From Roseiarcus sp037446355 (GTDB lineage Bacteria > Pseudomonadota > Alphaproteobacteria > Rhizobiales > Beijerinckiaceae), in contig JBBIIT010000086.1 in assembly GCA_037446355.1 (NCBI GenBank), positions 1 through 9,558 of the forward strand: a DNA stretch of 9,558 nucleotides, given 5' to 3'. Of this stretch, positions 6,433-9,558 are shown piece after piece. A program made the translations under genes and the position numbers. The first letter of the stretch is position 1. Every line of letters begins with the position of its first letter. The notes below the pieces were generated by a model that did no database searches, was not told the origin of the DNA, and worked only from the letters and a program-made list of their open reading frames with translations.

Positions 6433-7329
6433 ATGTCGACGCCTTCGTCAACGCCGGTCTTTCGCTTCGCGCCGTCGCCTAATGGGCGGCTGCATCTTGG
6501 CCACGCCTATTCGGCGCTTTGCAATGAGCGCGCGGCGAGGCGCGTGCGCGGACGGCTGCTGTTGCGCATCGAGGACATCGACCCGACCCGCTGCCGGCGC
6601 GAATTCGAGGACGCGATCGTTGAAGACCTAGCGTGGCTCGGGATCGCCTTCGACGGCGCTATTCGTCGCCAGAGCGAACAAATCGACGATTACGACGCGG
6701 CGCTGCAAAGGTTGCAGTCGCGCGATCTCGTCTATCCCTGCCTTTGCACGCGCGGCGAAATCGCGAAGGCGGGATCCGGCGCGCGCGATCCCGACGGCGC
6801 GCCGCTGCACCGAGGGCGCTGTGTCGGCGTCGCCCCGCAGGAGATCGTCGCGCGCCTCGTCGCGGGCGAACCGGCGGCGCTGCGGCTCGATCTCGCCCGC
6901 GCGCGCGCGCTCGCGCCCGTCGAGCTTTCCTGGCGCGAATTCGGCGAAGGCGAGAGCGGACGCAACATCGTCGCCGCACCCGAAGCCTGGGGCGATGTCG
7001 TATTGCGCGGCAAGGAGCGTCCCGCCGCCTATCATCTGGCGGTCGTCGTCGACGACGCGGCGCAGGGGGTCAGCGATGTCGTGCGCGGGCGTGACCTTTA
7101 CGCCTCGACCTCGGTCCACCGCTTGCTGCAAGCCCTGCTCGGTCTGCCCGCGCCGCGCTACCACCACCACCGGCTCGCGCTCGGCGCGGATGGCGCGAAG
7201 CTGTCGAAGAGCGCGGCCTCGCTGTCGCTCGCGGCGCTGCGCGAAGCTGGCCTTGGCGCGCGTGAAATCCGCGCCGCGCTCGGTTTCGAGCCGGACGTCG
7301 CGACTTCGCTGCGCGTGACTCTGAGTTGA
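6433..7329 (+). CDS. gluQRS: Glutamyl-Q tRNA(Asp) synthetase
   Basis: This 298-residue protein resembles the catalytic half of glutamyl-tRNA synthetase without an anticodon-binding domain. GluQ-RS attaches glutamate to the queuosine at position 34 of tRNA-Asp instead of to a 3' end. The N-terminal FRFAPSPNGRLHLGH (residues 10-24) holds the class I HIGH-type signature. RIEDIDPTR follows, and KLSKS at 256-260 is the KMSKS loop. The zinc region has C103 and C105 (YPCLCTRGEI), H126 and C130. The best-known E. coli enzyme, as I recall, uses a tyrosine where H126 stands. Total length fits GluQ-RS; full GltX is about 470 residues or more. ATG 6433 is chosen because the conserved core starts nine residues on; GGAG at 6416-6419 is rather distant. 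The gene is divergent from alkA, and its 3' end nearly abuts the convergent M23 peptidase gene. Confidence 0.94.
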   Translation: MSTPSSTPVFRFAPSPNGRLHLGHAYSALCNERAARRVRGRLLLRIEDIDPTRCRREFEDAIVEDLAWLGIAFDGAIRRQSEQIDDYDAALQRLQSRDLVYPCLCTRGEIAKAGSGARDPDGAPLHRGRCVGVAPQEIVARLVAGEPAALRLDLARARALAPVELSWREFGEGESGRNIVAAPEAWGDVVLRGKERPAAYHLAVVVDDAAQGVSDVVRGRDLYASTSVHRLLQALLGLPAPRYHHHRLALGADGAKLSKSAASLSLAALREAGLGAREIRAALGFEPDVATSLRVTLS

Positions 7330-7335
7330 GGTCGT

Positions 7336-9351
7336 TCAGTTCAACTTGGCGCTCGGCCCCGGCGTCGGCGCCAAAATCGCGTTGGGCGCCTGCGCCATCA
7401 ACTGGTCGACGCGATCGCGTTCGCGTTTGAACGCGCCGAGCATCTTGCCGTCGAATTCACGGGTGCGAGCCAGTCGGATCGCCATCGGGTCGACGAAATT
7501 GCCGTTGATGATGACCTCATAATGAAGATGCGGGCCCGTCGCGAGACCGGACTGGCCAAGATAACCGATCACCTGTCCTTGCGTGACGCGCGCTCCTTCG
7601 GTCACGCCGCGCGCGAAGCCTGACATGTGGTTGTACGTCGTGACGTAACCGTTGGCGTGTTGAATTTCGACCCGGCGACCGTAGCCCGAGTCGTAGGCGG
7701 CATTGAGAATGACGCCGTTGCCCGCCGCCACGATCGGAGTGCCGATCGGGGCGCCCCAGTCGACGCCGCTGTGCAGACGCGAGTAGTGCAGGATCGGGTG
7801 GTAACGCATACCGAAGCCCGAGGTCATCTCACCCTCGGCGATCGGTTTTCGGATCAGGAATTTTCGCGTCGATCGACCGTTCTCGTCGTAAAAGTCGACC
7901 AGATTGTCGTCGGGTGTCTGGAAGCGATAATATTTGAAGGTCTGATCCCGCGCCGTCATCGTCGCATAGAGCAATTGCGAATGCGGATCGATTTCATCGG
8001 CCTCGGAATAGAAGGCGGTAAACGCGTCGCCCGGTTGCACCGAGCGCTGAAAATCGACGTCGTTGGCGAAGGCGTGGACCAACTGATCGATGATCGGCCG
8101 CGCCAGCCCTTGTTTCATCGCGGTCTGGTAGAAGCTCTCGTAGAGCGACATGCCGCCCTCTTGGTCCGCGTCCGCGCGCTTGGCGACGACGGCGCCGCGG
8201 CGCGCGGCGACAGGCACGTAACCTCCGGTGTCGTTGACCGCGACCGACGTTTTCAATTGCTCGTCGGCATAAACGGAGACGCGCGCGATCGGCGCCGTCT
8301 GCCCCGAAGCGGAAGGCTCGTCGTAGTGCAGGATTATTTTCTGCCCTTCGGCGGCCGGCGCCTCGCCGCGCTTTAGGCCGAACGCGGTCATGATCGCCAG
8401 AATCGCGTCTTTGTTCGCCCCGTTGGCCCGCAGCAGATCCTCGAACGACTCTCCATGACGCATCACGACGGGCCGTTCACGGCCAGAGGCCAGCGAATCC
8501 GCGGTTTTAGGGACATTGGTGAGGTTTTCCGGCACCATTCTCACTTCGATCGACGAGAACGGCCCGTTCGGTTCAATGACGCCGGTCGTCGCGTAGGAAA
8601 GCGAGCCCAGGGGATCGAGCCCTGCTTGGCTCGTTCGCATCAACAGCATTTGCGGGGCCAGCGCGGGACGACGCTCGCCCGCGGCCTGGGCTTTGCTCCA
8701 TTCCGTCACCTGCGCCTGCGCTTCGGCGAATGTGAGTTCCCCTTTCACGTCAGTCTGGTCGACGGCGCCGAGATCGTGGCTGGCGAAAGCGACCTCGCTG
8801 TCGTCCTGCGGCGGCGCCAGTTCCTGCGGCGCCTGGCCCTTCTCGGCCTCGGCGTTGGTCGCTTTCAGGGGATCGAAGCGCGGCACGGCCTCGGCGAAGC
8901 TGGTCGGCGTCGTCGTCAGTGTCGTCGACAGCAAGGTGTACGGCCGCGCCTTCAGAACTTCCTTGTCGCCGACTTTGATCGCGGTCGTCGATTTGAAAGT
9001 CTGCTTGGCCGCGACGACGTCGACGGGTCGCACCAGACGGTCGCCCTTGCCGGGGTTCACGCTTTCGGCCTCGGCGCCTCCGCGATGCGGCGGCGTCGCG
9101 AATTCGGGCGCCTGCGCGAAATTCGATTGTCGATCGAGATCGAGATAGAGCGCCGTGCCGATCAACGCGAGGCCACAAAGCCCGGTCAGTGCGACGCCGG
9201 CTATCCACTGCACGGGAATGCGCCGGCGTTCGCGCGCATCCAGACGTGGACCCTCGATCAGAATGGCCGGCTCGTGGCCAAGGTCGACCCCGCCGCGCGG
9301 TCGGTCCCAGCGGCGGGGCGTATAGGCGAAGCGGGCGGTAAGCGTCGTCAC
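7336..9351 (-). CDS. Membrane-anchored M23 (LytM/MepM-like) murein endopeptidase
   Basis: From GTG 9351 the protein has 671 residues. A basic cytoplasmic segment (1-46, ending RERRR) leads to one transmembrane helix at about 47-70. A long periplasmic region rich in Ala, Thr, Gln and Glu follows. Around 290-345 there is a domain that resembles the LysM/OapA-like part of MepM, including RHGESFEDLL. The next conserved block contains IIDQLVHAF and VQPGDAFTAFYSE. The peptidase domain lies at about 510-620: SGFGMRYHP, HSGVD (H527 and D531, zinc ligands), NHM, and HLHYE (H608 catalytic, H610 third zinc ligand). All key residues are present, so the enzyme should be active and cut peptidoglycan cross-links during growth or division. 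The frame stays open 61 codons upstream to a TTG at 9534, but codon choice there is unlike the gene and the family match begins near residue 1 here. No strong Shine-Dalgarno precedes GTG 9351, so the start is the least certain part. Confidence 0.9.
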   Translation of the reverse strand: MTTLTARFAYTPRRWDRPRGGVDLGHEPAILIEGPRLDARERRRIPVQWIAGVALTGLCGLALIGTALYLDLDRQSNFAQAPEFATPPHRGGAEAESVNPGKGDRLVRPVDVVAAKQTFKSTTAIKVGDKEVLKARPYTLLSTTLTTTPTSFAEAVPRFDPLKATNAEAEKGQAPQELAPPQDDSEVAFASHDLGAVDQTDVKGELTFAEAQAQVTEWSKAQAAGERRPALAPQMLLMRTSQAGLDPLGSLSYATTGVIEPNGPFSSIEVRMVPENLTNVPKTADSLASGRERPVVMRHGESFEDLLRANGANKDAILAIMTAFGLKRGEAPAAEGQKIILHYDEPSASGQTAPIARVSVYADEQLKTSVAVNDTGGYVPVAARRGAVVAKRADADQEGGMSLYESFYQTAMKQGLARPIIDQLVHAFANDVDFQRSVQPGDAFTAFYSEADEIDPHSQLLYATMTARDQTFKYYRFQTPDDNLVDFYDENGRSTRKFLIRKPIAEGEMTSGFGMRYHPILHYSRLHSGVDWGAPIGTPIVAAGNGVILNAAYDSGYGRRVEIQHANGYVTTYNHMSGFARGVTEGARVTQGQVIGYLGQSGLATGPHLHYEVIINGNFVDPMAIRLARTREFDGKMLGAFKRERDRVDQLMAQAPNAILAPTPGPSAKLN

Positions 9352-9485
9352 GAGATCCCGAGGCTTTGGAGCGCGGAACCAGCCGCGCAGTTGGGCTTTG
9401 TTACTCTGCGCCGCGAACCTAGCGCAACAGAAGCCCCTTCCGTTGCAATCGTGGCGCTTGTACGGCGCTCGTCGCTTCGGCTTAT

Positions 9486-9531
9486 CCTTCGGCGATATCG
9501 AAAGCCGAGGGTTTGAGTGACGTTTTTTTTT
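9486..9531 (+). terminator. Hairpin followed by T9, terminator-like on the + strand
   Basis: CCTTCGGC (9486-9493) pairs with GCCGAGGG (9504-9511) as an 8-bp stem with one G-T pair and a 10-base loop. A run of nine T residues begins 11 bases after the stem, at 9523. In a canonical intrinsic terminator the T run follows at once, so the gap weakens the call. No + strand gene ends here. It could stop antisense transcription, or on the - strand act as a leader hairpin of the peptidase mRNA. Confidence 0.25.
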
Positions 9532-9541
9532 CAAATACCGT

Positions 9542-9547
9542 TTGACA
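9542..9547 (+). promoter_or_regulatory. Consensus -35 box (TTGACA) pointing out of the window
   Basis: A perfect TTGACA on the + strand lies in the AT-richer edge of the intergenic region. A -10 box at the usual distance would fall beyond base 9558, so it cannot be tested here. It suggests a divergent + strand gene to the right. Confidence 0.3.
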
Positions 9548-9558
9548 GGGAAAAGTGG

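Larger units (their letters stand above)
9352..9558. other. Non-coding region upstream of the M23 peptidase gene
   Basis: These 207 bases run to the right edge and hold no gene I can support. Third-position GC preference disappears here. The region contains an 8-bp hairpin, a run of nine T residues (9523-9531) and a consensus -35 hexamer on the + strand, each listed separately. The promoter of the peptidase gene should lie here on the - strand, but I found no convincing -35/-10 pair for it. Confidence 0.6.

Noticed and set aside
6420..6451. Possible - strand promoter for alkA (TTGACG as complement of 6446-6451, GATAAG as complement of 6420-6425)
   Set aside because: The spacer would be 20 bases and transcription would start inside the Shine-Dalgarno, leaving no usable leader.
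7324..7346. AGTTGA...TCAACT inverted repeat across the stop codons of gluQRS and the M23 gene
   Set aside because: Only a 6-bp stem with an 11-base loop, low GC and no T run on either side, so it is too weak to call a bidirectional terminator.
8455..9516. Long open frame on the + strand opposite the N-terminal half of the M23 gene
   Set aside because: No domain is recognisable and composition is Arg/Gly/Phe-rich. It is antisense to a family-supported protein.

Overview
The window is GC-rich DNA with strong G/C preference at third codon positions, dense coding and many short or overlapping gene junctions. The families present (RskA-type anti-sigma factor, COG0523 GTPase, FATP-type acyl-CoA synthetase, BioF2-like acyltransferase, HdeA-family periplasmic protein, AlkA, GluQ-RS, membrane-anchored M23 peptidase) suggest an alphaproteobacterial chromosome, most likely Hyphomicrobiales (Beijerinckiaceae/Methylocystaceae-like). 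That placement is an inference from protein character, not a database match. I see no rRNA, tRNA, insertion sequence, phage gene or CRISPR array.

Left part, + strand (1-4813): the 3' end of an anti-sigma factor gene overlaps by 4 bp (GTGA) a COG0523/CobW metal-chaperone GTPase gene. After an 88-bp leader comes a fatty-acid-transport-protein-type long/very-long-chain acyl-CoA synthetase. Its stop codon overlaps (TTGA) the TTG start of a BioF2-like GNAT acyltransferase. Forty bases later comes a small exported HdeA/HdeB-family protein. The synthetase/acyltransferase pair looks translationally coupled and could form an acyl-activation and acyl-transfer module.

Middle part (4827-6401, - strand): an AlkA-type DNA glycosylase with a very basic N-terminal tail is followed, 30 bp on, by a small alpha/beta-hydrolase (carboxylesterase/phospholipase family). 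They probably form one transcript that converges on the HdeA-family gene. Divergent from alkA across only 31 bp is gluQRS (6433-7329, +), which glutamylates queuosine in tRNA-Asp.

Right part (7336-9351, -): a large single-pass membrane M23 (LytM/MepM-like) murein endopeptidase converges on gluQRS with only 6 bp between stop codons. Its 207-bp upstream region (9352-9558) carries a hairpin, a T9 run and a consensus -35 box pointing out of the window.

Overall this is mostly housekeeping and envelope/stress content. I do not see a convincing undescribed multi-gene system. The points most worth a second look are the acyl-CoA synthetase/acyltransferase coupling, the anti-sigma/COG0523 coupling, a start codon sitting in the loop of a 14-bp palindrome, the two plausible starts and basic tail of AlkA, and the leader architecture at the right edge.
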